A stretch of 64,000 bases of DNA from Pseudomonas sp. LS44 (GCF_024730785.1 NZ_CP102830.1:3882001-3946000); one strand, 5' to 3'; shown: positions 1 to 19,552, counted from the first letter of the stretch. Notes: generated from the sequence alone by a model not told the origin. Made by a program: numbers and translations.

Positions 1-1887
<1,887 letters not shown>

Positions 1888-1894
1888 TCACGTG

Positions 1895-5968
<4,074 letters not shown>

Positions 5969-6104
5969 CAGCGTTCCCCAGCTTGGTCACCTGCTTGTTT
6001 GGCTCCTCCGATCGGAGTAGCCAGAAAAATCGTGCAAACCCCTTGGTTTGCGCCACCCCTCGGGTGGTTGAATTCCGCTCTAGCCGGGCATCCAACTAGA
6101 ACGG

Positions 6105-6133
6105 AAAAAGGCCGGTGGCACTCGCCACCAGCC
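6105..6133 (-). terminator. Attenuator-like hairpin between rplL and rpoB
   Basis: On the minus strand a 10-bp stem (GGCTGGTGGC paired with GCCACCGGCC, loop GAGT, one G-U-type mismatch) is followed directly by five T residues. It sits in the 211-base rplL-rpoB gap. This is where other proteobacteria place a partial terminator that lowers rpoBC expression relative to the ribosomal proteins. A second small hairpin (CCACCC/GGGTGG) lies at about 6052-6068. Partial rather than full termination is inferred from the absence of a clear rpoB promoter. Confidence 0.75.
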
Positions 6134-6179
6134 ATCAGCCTTACGCGAAACGCTCAGGCTGTAGACGCAAGGTCGTCGC

Positions 6180-6548
6180 TTACTTGAGCTCGACTTTGGC
6201 GCCTGCTTCTTCCAGAGCTTTCTTGGCAGCTTCAGCTTCGTCTTTCGACACAGCTTCTTTGACCACGCCAGGAGCACCGTCAACTACAGCCTTGGCTTCT
6301 TTCAGGCCCAGACCGGTCAGTTCGCGAACAGCCTTGATGACGTTAACTTTCTTCTCGCCAGCTTCGAGCAGAACAACGTTGAACTCGGTTTGCTCTTCAA
6401 CAACAGCAGCAGCAGCGGCCGGACCTGCAGCAGCAGCAGCAGCAGCGGTAACGCCGAATTTCTCTTCCATTGCTTTGATCAGTTCAACAACTTCCAGAAC
6501 GGTTTTCTGGCCGATTGCTTCGATGATGTCTTCGTTCGACAGAGCCAT
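6180..6548 (-). CDS. rplL: 50S ribosomal protein L7/L12
   Basis: Stalk protein of the large ribosomal subunit, present as dimers bound to L10, which recruits translational GTPases. The 122 residues match the family length. An N-terminal dimerisation segment ([13 protein letters not shown]) is followed by an alanine-rich flexible hinge at about residues 35-50, and then the C-terminal factor-binding domain containing [14 protein letters not shown]. The hinge is encoded by an iterated GCN run that looks like a microsatellite in DNA. It lies 79 bases after rplJ, within the L10 operon. Confidence 0.98.
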   Translation of the reverse strand: MALSNEDIIEAIGQKTVLEVVELIKAMEEKFGVTAAAAAAAGPAAAAAVVEEQTEFNVVLLEAGEKKVNVIKAVRELTGLGLKEAKAVVDGAPGVVKEAVSKDEAEAAKKALEEAGAKVELK

Positions 6549-6627
6549 GACTCTAATTCCTGTATTGGGGGGACAGCCTGCGCGGCCGTCAAATTAAACA
6601 AATAAGCTTGAGAAAGAATGCACAGCC

Positions 6628-7128
6628 TTAGGCGGCGGCAGCTTCTTTCTGGTCGCGAACAGCTGCCAAAGTACGAGCCAACTTGCTGGTAGCGCCTTGA
6701 ATCACGCTCATCAGCTGAGAAATGGCTTCGTTGTAAGTCGGCAGAGTTGCCAGTACGTCGATCTGATTAGCTGCGAGGAACTTGCCCTCGAACGCAGCTG
6801 CCTTGATCTCGAACTTGTCCTGACCCTTGGAGAACTCTTTGAACAGGCGAGCAGCAGCGCCCGGATGTTCGTTGGAGAACGCAATCAGGGTCGGGCCTTT
6901 GAACACGTCGTTGAGCACATCATATTGAGTGCCTTCAACAGCGCGGCGCAGCAGGGTGTTACGCACAACACGTACGTATACGCCAGCTTCGCGGGCCTCT
7001 TTACGGAGTCCGGTCATTGCGCCGACAGTCACGCCACGGGCATCAGCCACGACAGCAGACAGAGCGGCTTTGGCAGCCTCGTTGACTTCAGCGACGATGG
7101 CTTTTTTGTCTTCGAGTTTAATTGCCAC
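6628..7128 (-). CDS. rplJ: 50S ribosomal protein L10
   Basis: Binds 23S rRNA and anchors the L7/L12 stalk; it also represses its own operon by binding the mRNA leader. I place the start at the GTG at 7126-7128, preceded by AGGAGT. This gives [20 protein letters not shown] and 166 residues, the usual Pseudomonas L10. The frame stays open further upstream, but that extension runs through the leader and does not resemble L10. The C-terminus ends in an alanine run (RDQKEAAAA), the part that binds L7/L12. Confidence 0.97.
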   Translation of the reverse strand: MAIKLEDKKAIVAEVNEAAKAALSAVVADARGVTVGAMTGLRKEAREAGVYVRVVRNTLLRRAVEGTQYDVLNDVFKGPTLIAFSNEHPGAAARLFKEFSKGQDKFEIKAAAFEGKFLAANQIDVLATLPTYNEAISQLMSVIQGATSKLARTLAAVRDQKEAAAA

Positions 7129-7343
7129 GGGTTTACTCCTGGATGTTACCGGTTCGCCCGACCGAAGCCAGGCGACGTTTTGGTGTCTGATTCGGTAAGG
7201 AATCGGGAGCACCATCTGCGTAGGCTGTAGGGAATCGCTTCCCAGGTTTAAGACTTGCGCCGCCTACGGTCTTGGATAGCCCCCGCCAGGCAGGGACCCC
7301 AATAATTGGGTCGGCAGGGCAATCCCCACCAACCACTTATGCA
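7129..7343 (-). promoter_or_regulatory. Probable L10 leader (rplJL autoregulatory region)
   Basis: The 215-base gap between rplA and rplJ has no coding capacity and is rich in short complementary segments, for example around 7275-7325. In gammaproteobacteria this position holds the mRNA structure bound by the L10-L7/L12 complex to repress rplJL translation. The assignment rests on position and length; I did not fold the RNA. Confidence 0.55.
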
Positions 7344-8039
7344 TTACGCTTCCAGCGAAGCCTGATCGATCAGCAGACCTGGACCCATAGTGGTGCTCAG
7401 AGTCACACGCTTGATGTAGATGCCTTTCGAAGAAGCCGGCTTCAAACGCTTGAGATCGGCGATCAGCGCTTCCACGTTTTCCTTCAGCTTGCCGGCTTCA
7501 AAGCCAACCTTGCCAACGGAGGTGTGGATGATGCCGTTCTTGTCGGTGCGGTAGCGAACCTGACCGGCCTTTGCGTTCTTAACCGCAGTAGCCACGTCCG
7601 GAGTCACAGTACCGACCTTCGGGTTCGGCATCAGGCCGCGCGGGCCGAGCACCTGACCCAACTGACCAACAACGCGCATCGCATCCGGAGAAGCGATTAC
7701 CACGTCATAGTTCAGGTCGCCGGCTTTCATGTCGGCAGCCAGATCGTCCATGCCTACGCGATCAGCGCCGGCAGCCAGGGCAGCTTCAGCAGCCGGACCC
7801 TGAGTGAAGACGGCTACACGCACAGTCTTGCCAGTGCCGTGCGGCAGCACGGTAGCGCTACGAACGACCTGGTCAGATTTACGCGGATCAACGCCGAGGT
7901 TCACAGCAACATCAACGGACTCGGTGAACTTGACAGCGGACAGCTCGCTCAGCAGGGCAGCGGCTTCTTCGAAACCGTAGGCTTTACCTGCCTCGATCTT
8001 GGCGGCAATGGCCTTCTGGCGCTTAGTCAACTTAGCCAT
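7344..8039 (-). CDS. rplA: 50S ribosomal protein L1
   Basis: Builds the L1 stalk at the ribosomal E site and is the translational repressor of the rplKA mRNA. The 231 residues are full length. The L1 signature is present as [19 protein letters not shown] (about residues 140-158), and the N-terminus [11 protein letters not shown] matches the family. Its ATG directly abuts the rplK stop codon with no gap, consistent with translational coupling. Confidence 0.98.
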   Translation of the reverse strand: MAKLTKRQKAIAAKIEAGKAYGFEEAAALLSELSAVKFTESVDVAVNLGVDPRKSDQVVRSATVLPHGTGKTVRVAVFTQGPAAEAALAAGADRVGMDDLAADMKAGDLNYDVVIASPDAMRVVGQLGQVLGPRGLMPNPKVGTVTPDVATAVKNAKAGQVRYRTDKNGIIHTSVGKVGFEAGKLKENVEALIADLKRLKPASSKGIYIKRVTLSTTMGPGLLIDQASLEA

Positions 8040-8471
8040 TTACACACCCTCCACGTTCAGGCCCATGCTGCGCGCGGAGCCAGCAATGGTACGTACAGCC
8101 GCATCCAGATCAGCAGCAGTCAGATCGGCAGTTTTGGTTTTGGCGATCTCTTCCAGCTGAGCACGGGTCACAGTACCGACTTTGACGGTATTCGGACGCG
8201 CAGAACCGCTAGTCAAACCTGCAGCCTTCTTCAGTAGAACCGAAGCGGGGGTGCTTTTGGTTTCGAACGTGAAACTACGGTCGCTGTAAACAGTGATGAT
8301 CACTGGAGTCGGCAGGCCAGGTTCCATGCCCTGGGTCCGGGCGTTGAACGCCTTGCAGAACTCCATGATGTTCACGCCATGCTGACCGAGAGCCGGACCA
8401 ACAGGCGGCGACGGATTTGCCTGAGCGGCCTTCACTTGCAGCTTGATATAAGCTTGAATCTTCTTAGCCAT
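8040..8471 (-). CDS. rplK: 50S ribosomal protein L11
   Basis: Binds the GTPase-associated centre of 23S rRNA and is required for RelA to sense uncharged tRNA. The 143 residues are full length. The N-terminal domain carries the conserved proline-rich segment [19 protein letters not shown] (about residues 18-36), and the C-terminal RNA-binding domain ends in [10 protein letters not shown]. It is the first gene after nusG and is separated from it by a terminator-like hairpin, so it probably heads a separately controlled rplKAJL segment. Confidence 0.98.
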   Translation of the reverse strand: MAKKIQAYIKLQVKAAQANPSPPVGPALGQHGVNIMEFCKAFNARTQGMEPGLPTPVIITVYSDRSFTFETKSTPASVLLKKAAGLTSGSARPNTVKVGTVTRAQLEEIAKTKTADLTAADLDAAVRTIAGSARSMGLNVEGV

Positions 8472-8542
8472 GAGCTACTCCAAATTTGGGTACAAGCGCC
8501 TTGCAGCTCCCCAGATATCTACGCATTTATCCCAGTGACGAC

Positions 8543-8569
8543 AAAACCCCGCAGTCATTGACTGCGGGG
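8543..8569 (-). terminator. Hairpin between nusG and rplK
   Basis: On the minus strand CCCCGCAGTCA and TGACTGCGGGG form an almost loopless strong stem, followed by TTTTGTC. It looks like an intrinsic terminator closing the secE-nusG message just before rplK. A weak promoter-like pair (TTGTCG, 17 bases, TAGATA) follows it towards rplK; I treat that promoter as tentative. Confidence 0.75.
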
Positions 8570-8587
8570 TAAGGGATGCCTTTTCAG

Positions 8588-9121
8588 TTACGCCTTTTCG
8601 ACCTGACTGAACTCCAACTCGACCGGAGTTGAGCGACCAAAGATAGTCACAGCAACCTGAATCCGGCTTTTCTCGTAATTGACTTCTTCGACGACACCAC
8701 TGAAATCCGCAAAAGGACCGTCAGTGACGCGGACCATTTCGCCTGGCTCGAAGAGCGTTTTGGGTTTCGGCTTATCACTGCCATCAGCGACTCGACGCAG
8801 AATAGCTTCTGCCTCTTTATCAGTGATCGGGGCCGGCTTGTCAGCAGTACCACCAATGAAACCCATGACCCGAGGAGTATCCTTGACCAAGTGCCAAGTA
8901 CCCTCGTTCATATCCATCTGAACCAGCACATAGCCTGGAAAGAATTTGCGCTCGCTTTTGCGCTTCTGGCCATTCCGCATCTCTACCACCTCTTCGGTGG
9001 GGACCAGAATTTCACCAAAACCATCTTCCATGCCGGCCAGCTTCACGCGCTCTACCAGAGAGCGCATTACATGCTTCTCGTAACCCGAGTAAGCATGCAC
9101 AACGTACCAACGCTTAGCCAC
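8588..9121 (-). CDS. nusG: Transcription termination/antitermination factor NusG
   Basis: NusG binds RNA polymerase through its N-terminal domain and links it to Rho or ribosomal S10 through its C-terminal KOW domain. It also acts in rRNA antitermination. The 177 residues are full length. The N-terminus [15 protein letters not shown] is typical, and the KOW segment begins near residue 125 ([19 protein letters not shown]). It starts 9 bases after the secE stop codon, the conserved secE-nusG pair. Confidence 0.98.
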   Translation of the reverse strand: MAKRWYVVHAYSGYEKHVMRSLVERVKLAGMEDGFGEILVPTEEVVEMRNGQKRKSERKFFPGYVLVQMDMNEGTWHLVKDTPRVMGFIGGTADKPAPITDKEAEAILRRVADGSDKPKPKTLFEPGEMVRVTDGPFADFSGVVEEVNYEKSRIQVAVTIFGRSTPVELEFSQVEKA

Positions 9122-9130
9122 GGGACACCT

Positions 9131-9499
9131 TTAGCCAACAATCCAAGAGACAAGCCAACCCAGCAGGGAATCAAGCCCCCACAACAGCAGCGCCATAACG
9201 AGAACAACAGCGACAACGATGAGAGTAGTCTGCATCGTCTCCTGGCGAGTCGGCCAAACAACCTTGCGAATCTCTACCCGGGCCTCCTTCAACAAACCGA
9301 AGAAGAGCCGGCCTTTGCTAGTTTGCAGCGCCGCAAATACCGCCACCACTGCCAAAACCAACAACCCGAGAACGCGGTACAGAATCGGCTCGCTGGAGAA
9401 GTACTGATTACCGACCACGCCGACGACAACCAAAGCAGCGACAACCACCCACTTCAGCAGATCAAAGCGTGAATCTCTGGCCTCAGCCTTAGCATTCAT
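9131..9499 (-). CDS. secE: Preprotein translocase subunit SecE
   Basis: Essential membrane subunit of the SecYEG channel. With the start at the ATG 9497-9499 (MNAKAEARDSRFDLLKW) it has 122 residues. Three hydrophobic segments lie at about 17-37, 44-60 and 92-115, the three-helix form found in enterobacteria and pseudomonads. The conserved amphipathic segment before the last helix (EIRKVVWPTRQET) is present. An in-frame ATG further upstream would run into the tRNA-Trp trailer, so I rejected it. Confidence 0.96.
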   Translation of the reverse strand: MNAKAEARDSRFDLLKWVVVAALVVVGVVGNQYFSSEPILYRVLGLLVLAVVAVFAALQTSKGRLFFGLLKEARVEIRKVVWPTRQETMQTTLIVVAVVLVMALLLWGLDSLLGWLVSWIVG

Positions 9500-9535
9500 A
9501 TACGAGGATCCTGTAAAAGACATGCCAGATAAATC

Positions 9536-9611
9536 TGGCAGGTCAGGAGGGAATCGAACCCCCAACCTACGGTTTTGGAGACCGTCGCTCTGCCAATTGA
9601 GCTACTGACCT
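9536..9611 (-). tRNA. tRNA-Trp (CCA anticodon)
   Basis: The minus strand folds as a 76-base cloverleaf beginning AGGTCAGTAGCTCAATTGG. It has anticodon CCA, T-loop GGTTCGATTCC and an encoded 3' CCA. It lies between tufB and secE, as in other gammaproteobacteria. The encoded TGCCA end is repeated in inverse a few bases downstream and forms a small trailer hairpin. Confidence 0.97.
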
Positions 9612-9663
9612 AAAACAAATCAGGCCGACCATTATGCCGGCCCGAGGAAATGAGATCAACCGA

Positions 9664-10857
9664 TTACTCGACGACCTTAGCAACCACGCCAGCACCAACG
9701 GTACGGCCGCCTTCGCGAATTGCGAAACGCAGGCCATCTTCCATGGCGATCGGCTTGATCAGGGTAACAACCATCTTGACGTTGTCGCCCGGCATTACCA
9801 TCTCAACGCCTTCCGGCAGCTCGCAGTTGCCAGTCACGTCAGTAGTACGGAAGTAGAACTGCGGACGGTAGCCCTTGAAGAACGGGGTATGACGACCACC
9901 TTCTTCTTTGGACAGTACGTACACTTCAGCTTCGAACTTGGTGTGCGGCTTGATGGTGCCCGGCTTGGCCAGAACCTGACCACGCTCTACGTCGTCACGC
10001 TTGGTGCCGCGCAGCAGGATACCGCAGTTCTCACCAGCACGACCTTCGTCGAGCAGCTTACGGAACATCTCAACACCGGTGCAGGTGGTCTTGGTGGTGT
10101 CACGCAGACCAACGATCTCGATTTCTTCCTGGATCTTAACGATCCCGCGCTCAACACGACCGGTAACCACGGTACCGCGGCCGGAGATGGAGAATACGTC
10201 TTCGATCGGCATCAGGAACGGCTTGTCGATGGCACGGATCGGCTCAGGAATGTAGCTGTCCAAAGTTTCAACCAGCTTCTTGACCGCAGTGGTACCCATC
10301 TCGTTGTCGTCTTGGCCGTTCAGAGCCATCAGCGCGGAGCCGATGATGATCGGCGTGTCGTCACCCGGGAAATCATAGGTGGACAGCAGATCACGAACCT
10401 CCATCTCAACCAGCTCTAGCAGCTCAGCATCATCAACCATGTCAGCCTTGTTCAGGAACACGACAATGTACGGAACGCCTACCTGACGGGACAGCAGAAT
10501 GTGCTCGCGAGTCTGCGGCATCGGGCCGTCGGCAGCCGAGCAAACCAGGATCGCGCCGTCCATCTGTGCAGCACCAGTGATCATGTTCTTCACATAGTCA
10601 GCGTGGCCCGGGCAGTCAACGTGCGCGTAGTGGCGAACGGCCGAGTCGTACTCGACGTGCGCGGTGTTGATGGTGATGCCGCGTGCTTTTTCTTCCGGAG
10701 CGCTATCGATCTTGTCGAAGTCGACACGGGCGCTACCGAAAACCTCGGAGCAAACGCGAGTCAGAGCAGCAGTCAGAGTGGTTTTACCATGGTCGACGTG
10801 ACCGATGGTGCCTACGTTGACGTGCGGCTTATTACGTTCGAACTTTTCCTTAGCCAT
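9664..10857 (-). CDS. tufB: Elongation factor Tu
   Basis: GTPase that delivers aminoacyl-tRNA to the ribosome. The 397 residues are full length for Pseudomonas. The G-domain motifs are visible: GHVDHGKTT (about 19-27), the switch I segment [24 protein letters not shown] (about 81-92) and NKADMVDD (about 136-143). The neighbours (three tRNA genes upstream, tRNA-Trp and secE downstream) identify it as the tufB copy. A second tuf gene is expected elsewhere in such genomes. Confidence 0.98.
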   Translation of the reverse strand: MAKEKFERNKPHVNVGTIGHVDHGKTTLTAALTRVCSEVFGSARVDFDKIDSAPEEKARGITINTAHVEYDSAVRHYAHVDCPGHADYVKNMITGAAQMDGAILVCSAADGPMPQTREHILLSRQVGVPYIVVFLNKADMVDDAELLELVEMEVRDLLSTYDFPGDDTPIIIGSALMALNGQDDNEMGTTAVKKLVETLDSYIPEPIRAIDKPFLMPIEDVFSISGRGTVVTGRVERGIVKIQEEIEIVGLRDTTKTTCTGVEMFRKLLDEGRAGENCGILLRGTKRDDVERGQVLAKPGTIKPHTKFEAEVYVLSKEEGGRHTPFFKGYRPQFYFRTTDVTGNCELPEGVEMVMPGDNVKMVVTLIKPIAMEDGLRFAIREGGRTVGAGVVAKVVE

Positions 10858-10903
10858 CGAGTACGCCTCCGAGAAGAGTATTTATCGAGTAATCCAACCA
10901 TTA

Positions 10904-10939
10904 AAACAAAGGCAGATATCTTCATATCTGCCTTTGTTT
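10904..10939 (-). terminator. Perfect 16-bp hairpin between tRNA-Thr and tufB
   Basis: Two 16-base arms pair without a mismatch around a four-base loop, beginning four bases from the tRNA-Thr 3' end. On the minus strand the right arm ends in TTTGTTT followed by TAA, so it resembles an intrinsic terminator or a processing hairpin. It would separate the tRNA part from the tufB part of the transcript. Confidence 0.7.
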
Positions 10940-10942
10940 GTA

Positions 10943-11018
10943 TGGAGCTCATGAGCGGATTTGAACCGCTGACCTCACCCTTACCAAGGGTGTGCTCTAC
11001 CAGCTGAGCTACATGAGC
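10943..11018 (-). tRNA. tRNA-Thr (GGT anticodon)
   Basis: A 76-base cloverleaf on the minus strand starts GCTCATGTAGCTCAGCTGG. It has anticodon GGT in CTTGGTAAG, T-loop GGTTCAAATCC and an encoded CCA. It is the last of the three tRNA genes ahead of tufB. Confidence 0.97.
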
Positions 11019-11044
11019 CTAACACTTTGCCCGAACATCAAACC

Positions 11045-11118
<74 letters not shown>

Positions 11119-11142
11119 AGAGCCTGAAGCTCACGCTTAAAC

Positions 11143-11228
<86 letters not shown>

Positions 11229-11241
11229 AACGGGAGGCGGC

Positions 11242-11270
11242 ATTCTTAACTCATGCCACCCTGCTGTCAA
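11242..11270 (-). promoter_or_regulatory. Proximal sigma-70 promoter of the tRNA-tufB operon
   Basis: On the minus strand TTGACA (11265-11270) is followed after 17 bases by AAGAAT (11242-11247) and then a GC-rich discriminator (GCCGCCTCCC). It lies just before tRNA-Tyr. The GC-rich discriminator is the pattern of stringently controlled stable-RNA promoters and resembles those of the rRNA operon in this window. Confidence 0.75.
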
Positions 11271-11359
11271 GCAATTTCTCATTAAAATCTTGAGGTTAGC
11301 TACATTTGACAGCAGCCCAACAACTTGGCGTTTGATGACCAACCTGCGAAGCGGGCGCC

Positions 11360-11388
11360 ATTCTATTCAAACTATCGCGGCGTTGCAA
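11360..11388 (-). promoter_or_regulatory. Distal sigma-70 promoter of the tRNA-tufB operon
   Basis: On the minus strand TTGCAA (11383-11388) is followed after 17 bases by TAGAAT (11360-11365) and a GGCGCC discriminator. It overlaps the end of the upstream SPOR-protein gene. This would give the tRNA-tufB operon tandem promoters. Confidence 0.6.
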
Positions 11389-12055
11389 CGCTTTCACACG
11401 GCATTAGCTGATGTTGCAAGCCAGAAAAATCGGCCGCCAACACCTGAAGCATTTCATCATTTATAAGGGTGCGACTGCCTGGAGCCACACGCACCCAATA
11501 ACTCCGGTGAGCACGCGGCAGCTCGCGCATCAAAGGCTCGTAACCAGCCTCACGCAGCCGCTGAACTACACTCTCAGCCGATTCACTTCGCGGAAATATC
11601 CCTAAGGAGATACCATTGGAAAGATCGCCCTGAGTAATGATGTAGCTATCAATCTTGCGCGCCTGCAGCTCGCGCAACTGGCGCAATGAGGCATCTCGCG
11701 AAGCCAATGGCGGCAAATAGACCCAAAAGTCCAACCCCGCCGGAGCATCTACCGACTGGAGATTCGGCTGAACATCCAAGCTTATTAATCGCTGCTCTAC
11801 CTCCCGCGCCAAATCTTCCCGCTCAAATCCTCCCAGGAATAAACAAACATCCGCGATGCCAGTGACAATATCCTGGCCTTCCTGTGCGCGAGGCACCTTC
11901 GCCGCGCCCGCCTCGCCAAGCAGGCGGATATCTTGCTTAGCCCCTTGATATAGGCTCAGCGATGGAATTTCTTTAATTTTCAAAGGAGTCTGTTGCTGAT
12001 GCCAAATGTAATAAAACAGATTCAGAATCAGCAGAAGCAAGAACAACCAGCGCAT
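11372..12055 (-). CDS. SPOR-domain membrane protein
   Basis: A 227-residue protein with one N-terminal membrane segment (MRWLFLLLLILNLFYYIW) and the rest probably periplasmic. Its middle and C-terminal part (ARKIDSYIITQGDLSNGISLG, then about 60 residues) resembles a SPOR domain, a fold that binds denuded peptidoglycan at division sites. I chose the ATG at 12055, with TTGAGG upstream. A TTG four codons earlier overlaps the coaX stop and is the alternative. It follows coaX closely, and birA-coaX-SPOR is a recurrent Pseudomonas order. The precise function is unknown. Confidence 0.85.
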   Translation of the reverse strand: MRWLFLLLLILNLFYYIWHQQQTPLKIKEIPSLSLYQGAKQDIRLLGEAGAAKVPRAQEGQDIVTGIADVCLFLGGFEREDLAREVEQRLISLDVQPNLQSVDAPAGLDFWVYLPPLASRDASLRQLRELQARKIDSYIITQGDLSNGISLGIFPRSESAESVVQRLREAGYEPLMRELPRAHRSYWVRVAPGSRTLINDEMLQVLAADFSGLQHQLMPCESVATPR

Positions 12056-12063
12056 CGACAACC

Positions 12064-12813
12064 TCAAGGTAGCGGGCAGGCAATCGCCAGCCCGACAAAT
12101 ATTAAATCCGGCATAACCAGCGCCCCCGGAAGCATTTCCTTGGCCAGAAGCGCATCACCCCCGGTTAGAAAGACCTTAAAGCTAGAACCCCAGTAACCTT
12201 CGGCAAGCTCAAGCTGGGTTTGCACGAACCCACGAAGCATAAGCGAACACCCGCGCTCGACAGCCTCCACCGTTGAACGCCCAGGTCGCAAGGTGGATAA
12301 CGCCTGCTCGGCCGCCGCATCATCGTAACGGATTCGCCGTGTGTGTGTTCTTAACTGATTTCGCAGCAATGGCATGCCAGGACAGATAAATCCCCCCAAG
12401 TGCTCACCAGCAGCGGATACGAAATCAGACGTTACAGCCGTTCCGAGATCCAAAACCAAACAGGCGCCATCCGCCTCATGATATGCCCCCAAAATTGCCA
12501 ACCATCGATCCAGCCCTAGCCGCTCAAATTCATAGTAGCCGTTCTGGACGCCAGCTAGCACAGTAGCGGGCTCCGCACTTTGCACTTCCACCGGAAAACT
12601 TCGGGTCAAAAAATCGATCAACTCTGCCGTCTCGGCATCGCTGCGCACACTCACTAGCCGCGCATGATCCAGCTTGAGCCCAGCAACTCCATTGAGGGCA
12701 CTTGCCAGATCCACCACTGAATCCACCACCCCCGCGACCATGCAACCTGCGCCCTGCGCATACAGCACCCGCCACTTGATAAAACTATTGCCGCAGTCAA
12801 GCTCAAGAATCAT
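12064..12813 (-). CDS. coaX: Type III pantothenate kinase
   Basis: Phosphorylates pantothenate in the first step of coenzyme A synthesis; this is the feedback-insensitive class found in Pseudomonas instead of CoaA. At 249 residues it is typical. The N-terminal phosphate-binding motif [11 protein letters not shown], the segment [12 protein letters not shown] (about residue 100) and [14 protein letters not shown] (about residue 120) are ASKHA kinase hallmarks of CoaX. I chose the ATG at 12813; a GTG directly upstream is also possible. The start overlaps the end of birA by 11 bases. Confidence 0.95.
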   Translation of the reverse strand: MILELDCGNSFIKWRVLYAQGAGCMVAGVVDSVVDLASALNGVAGLKLDHARLVSVRSDAETAELIDFLTRSFPVEVQSAEPATVLAGVQNGYYEFERLGLDRWLAILGAYHEADGACLVLDLGTAVTSDFVSAAGEHLGGFICPGMPLLRNQLRTHTRRIRYDDAAAEQALSTLRPGRSTVEAVERGCSLMLRGFVQTQLELAEGYWGSSFKVFLTGGDALLAKEMLPGALVMPDLIFVGLAIACPLP

Positions 12814-13765
12814 CACGCAACCTCAAACTGAGCTCACCGCCACTGAAAGAATGCTCCCGCCCCTCAACCTCCAAGCGCAACGCGCCACACTGATCAACCC
12901 CCAGAATGCGCCCCTCAATGCGCTGCGCACCAGCCTCGAGCAGCACATTACGACCTTGCCACAGATGATTGGCCTCCCACTCCGAACGCAGACTAGGAAA
13001 GCCGCTATTTGAATGACGCTTCAAGTACTCAGCCAACCGCCGACTCAAACAAATGACGAAATTATTTCGATCACACACCTGCCCAGACTCAAGTCGAATA
13101 GAGGTCCAAGGCTGCCCAATTTCATCAACACTAACCCCCATGTTCACATTGACGCCAATACCCATCACGACGTGACAAATATCCGCCGGGTCCCCCGAAA
13201 GCTCGAGCAAAATACCAGCGATCTTGCGTCCACTCACCAGCAAGTCATTAGGCCATTTCAATCCGACCTGCGGCACCCCGACATCCCTCAGCGCCCACAT
13301 TACCGCCAGACCTACAACGAGACTCAGCCCTTCAAGCTGACGAGCACCGCCCTCAACTTGGAGGGCAAGACTGTAGTAAATATTCTCCGCATACGGACTA
13401 GCCCAACTCCGACCCCGTCGCCCCCGACCTGAAACCTGGCGTTCCGCGAGCACAGCAAACGGCGCATCCATTCCGCGACCTACATAACGTAAAGCCTCGG
13501 CATTTGTCGAATCGACACTATCAAGAAGGATAAAAGGCCAGAATTCGGCATTAGCCTGCCTGGATAATTGATCAGCATCTAGTAGGACTAAAGGGTCAGC
13601 GAGCCGATAACCCCGCCCACGCACCTTATGAATACGAATTCGCAAATTAATCTCAAGCTGCTGTAGCTGCTTCCATACAGCGCTGCGGCTAATCCCCAGC
13701 TGCGCGCCGAGCGCCTCGCCTGAATGAAAGCGGCCATCCTGCAAAAGCTTTAATAAAGTCGACAT
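12803..13765 (-). CDS. birA: Bifunctional biotin--protein ligase / biotin operon repressor
   Basis: Attaches biotin to the biotin carboxyl carrier protein via biotinyl-AMP and represses biotin genes. The 320-residue protein has an N-terminal winged helix (about residues 1-62, with [20 protein letters not shown]) and a catalytic domain with the biotinyl-AMP loop [12 protein letters not shown] (about 113-124) and the segment LKWPNDLL. It is the first gene of birA-coaX-SPOR and starts about 95 bases after the rRNA operon terminator. Confidence 0.97.
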   Translation of the reverse strand: MSTLLKLLQDGRFHSGEALGAQLGISRSAVWKQLQQLEINLRIRIHKVRGRGYRLADPLVLLDADQLSRQANAEFWPFILLDSVDSTNAEALRYVGRGMDAPFAVLAERQVSGRGRRGRSWASPYAENIYYSLALQVEGGARQLEGLSLVVGLAVMWALRDVGVPQVGLKWPNDLLVSGRKIAGILLELSGDPADICHVVMGIGVNVNMGVSVDEIGQPWTSIRLESGQVCDRNNFVICLSRRLAEYLKRHSNSGFPSLRSEWEANHLWQGRNVLLEAGAQRIEGRILGVDQCGALRLEVEGREHSFSGGELSLRLRDDS

Positions 13766-13858
13766 ACGAACAACGCCTCACGAAGAGGCAGGCATGATAG
13801 CGACGCCCATATCGCTTGCCTAGAAATCGGCGGATAAGATTTTCCTTCGCACAAAGAC

Positions 13859-13892
13859 AAACCCCCGATTCGCGTGAGCGAATCGGGGGTTT
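13859..13892 (-). terminator. Intrinsic terminator of the rRNA operon
   Basis: A perfect stem of about 15 bp (ACCCCCGATTCGC paired with GCGAATCGGGGGT plus A-T extensions) closes on a four-base loop. On the minus strand it is followed by a TTTG-C-TTTG stretch. It begins ten bases downstream of 5S rRNA. Confidence 0.9.
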
Positions 13893-13901
13893 GGGATAGA
13901 A

Positions 13902-14019
13902 GCTTGACGATGACCTACTCTCACATGGGGAGACCCCACACTACCATCGGCGATGAGTCGTTTCACTACTGAGTTCGGGATGGGATCAGGTGGTTCCGAC
14001 GCTCTATGGTCGTCAAGCA
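13902..14019 (-). rRNA. rrf: 5S ribosomal RNA
   Basis: On the minus strand the sequence starts TGCTTGACGACCATAGAGCG and ends in a complementary GTCATCGTCAAGC. It contains the conserved internal segments CCGAACTCAG and GATGGTAGTGTGGGG. It is about 118 bases long and is the last gene of the rRNA operon. Ends are accurate to a few bases. Confidence 0.96.
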
Positions 14020-14159
14020 ATTGGGTTGGGATGTCGTGGTTAGACGCCATCCCGAATGGGTGTGTGATAGAGCCTTGCGGCGGTATTGCGAGTTCTTGCA
14101 AATTTTCGGTTTATTGTCGGCTTCGACGTCTAACACGCAAATTGTTTGGGTGTTATATG

Positions 14160-17053
<2,894 letters not shown>

Positions 17054-17200
17054 ATATAACCCCAAGCAATCTGGTTACTGTCTCAAACGTGAAGACGACA
17101 TTCGCCGAAAATTTGCGCTTGAACTCACAAATTTTACCTTGACGCAATTAACCACCAGTGAAAGTGACTAATTGGTCTACTTCTATCACATACCCAAATT

Positions 17201-17212
17201 TTTTAAAGAACA
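17201..17212 (-). promoter_or_regulatory. boxA antitermination site in the 16S-23S spacer
   Basis: The minus strand reads TGTTCTTTAAAA, close to the boxA consensus TGYTCTTTAAYA. It lies about 150 bases before 23S. This is the usual second boxA, at which NusB-NusE and partners reload onto polymerase ahead of the 23S gene. Confidence 0.8.
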
Positions 17213-17288
17213 GTTCTGGCGCAAAGACCAGAATTCAAGACTCACTCATAAGTCTTCAATTCTGTGCTTTCAGCGATTTTCATGAGGA

Positions 17289-17364
17289 TGGTGGAGCCAA
17301 GGAGGATCGAACTCCTGACCTCCTGCGTGCAAAGCAGGCGCTCTCCCAGCTGAGCTATGGCCCC
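17289..17364 (-). tRNA. tRNA-Ala (TGC anticodon)
   Basis: A 76-base cloverleaf on the minus strand starts GGGGCCATAGCTCAGCTGGG. It has anticodon TGC, T-loop GGTTCGATCC-like sequence and an encoded CCA. It is the second tRNA of the rRNA spacer. Confidence 0.97.
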
Positions 17365-17394
17365 ATCTAATGACCGGCCACATCCCTTGACAAT

Positions 17395-17471
<77 letters not shown>

Positions 17472-17564
17472 AATCGTCTCACTCTCGGGTCTAAACCCAA
17501 TCGCTTTTCGCAAGTGAATCAAGCAATTCGTGTGGGAACTTATGAAGAAGCTGAAGTCTTCGAT

Positions 17565-19105
<1,541 letters not shown>

Positions 19106-19254
19106 AATACTGCTTGGGTTTTGAGAAAACCCTAAACTTGGCTCAGCAATCGCAAATAAACTCTCGAATTCACGAGTGTTACTTGTGTTGCTGATAATCA
19201 TCTCGACCACCAGTCTTACTCCACAAGCACCCACACGAATTGCTTGATTCAAGT

Positions 19255-19266
19255 TGTTAAAGAGCA
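19255..19266 (-). promoter_or_regulatory. Leader boxA antitermination site
   Basis: The minus strand reads TGCTCTTTAACA, a perfect match to the boxA consensus. It lies about 150 bases before 16S and 35 bases after the nearest promoter. It is the assembly site of the NusB-NusE-NusA/G antitermination complex. Confidence 0.9.
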
Positions 19267-19300
19267 GTTGGTTAAGTCTTTCGTCTCAACCGAGGCGCGC

Positions 19301-19328
19301 ATTCTACAGCAGCTCCTCATTCCGTCAA
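19301..19328 (-). promoter_or_regulatory. rRNA promoter, proximal
   Basis: The minus strand has TTGACG (19323-19328), a 16-base spacer, TAGAAT (19301-19306), then the discriminator GCGCGCC. The GC-rich discriminator and short spacer are hallmarks of growth-rate and ppGpp-controlled rRNA promoters. Confidence 0.8.
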
Positions 19329-19406
19329 GCAGTTTCGAAAATTTCTTTTCTACTTCAACCGCTTGCGCTTCCAATCAGCATTTCGCATCTCGGTAGCGGG
19401 AGGCGA

Positions 19407-19434
19407 ATCTTACAGCATCATTCGACACTGTCAA
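19407..19434 (-). promoter_or_regulatory. rRNA promoter, middle
   Basis: The minus strand has TTGACA (19429-19434), a 16-base spacer, TAAGAT (19407-19412), then TCGCCTCCCGC. The discriminator closely resembles that of the tRNA-tufB promoter at 11242. Confidence 0.8.
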
Positions 19435-19552
19435 CCACCTCTTTTCACTACCTCGACCATCCTGATCGAACCCTCCAACACCCCCGATAATTCACGCTAA
19501 CCTTTTGATTAACAAGAAATTTTACATCAGGACTGCGCCAGAAGTGGTGCGC

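Noticed and set aside
6395..6450. CAG/GCN microsatellite-like run
   Set aside because: It encodes the alanine-rich hinge of L7/L12, a normal feature of that protein.
8472..8546. Promoter for rplK (TTGTCG, 17 bases, TAGATA)
   Set aside because: The -10 match is weak, so it is mentioned only with the neighbouring hairpin and not listed as a feature.
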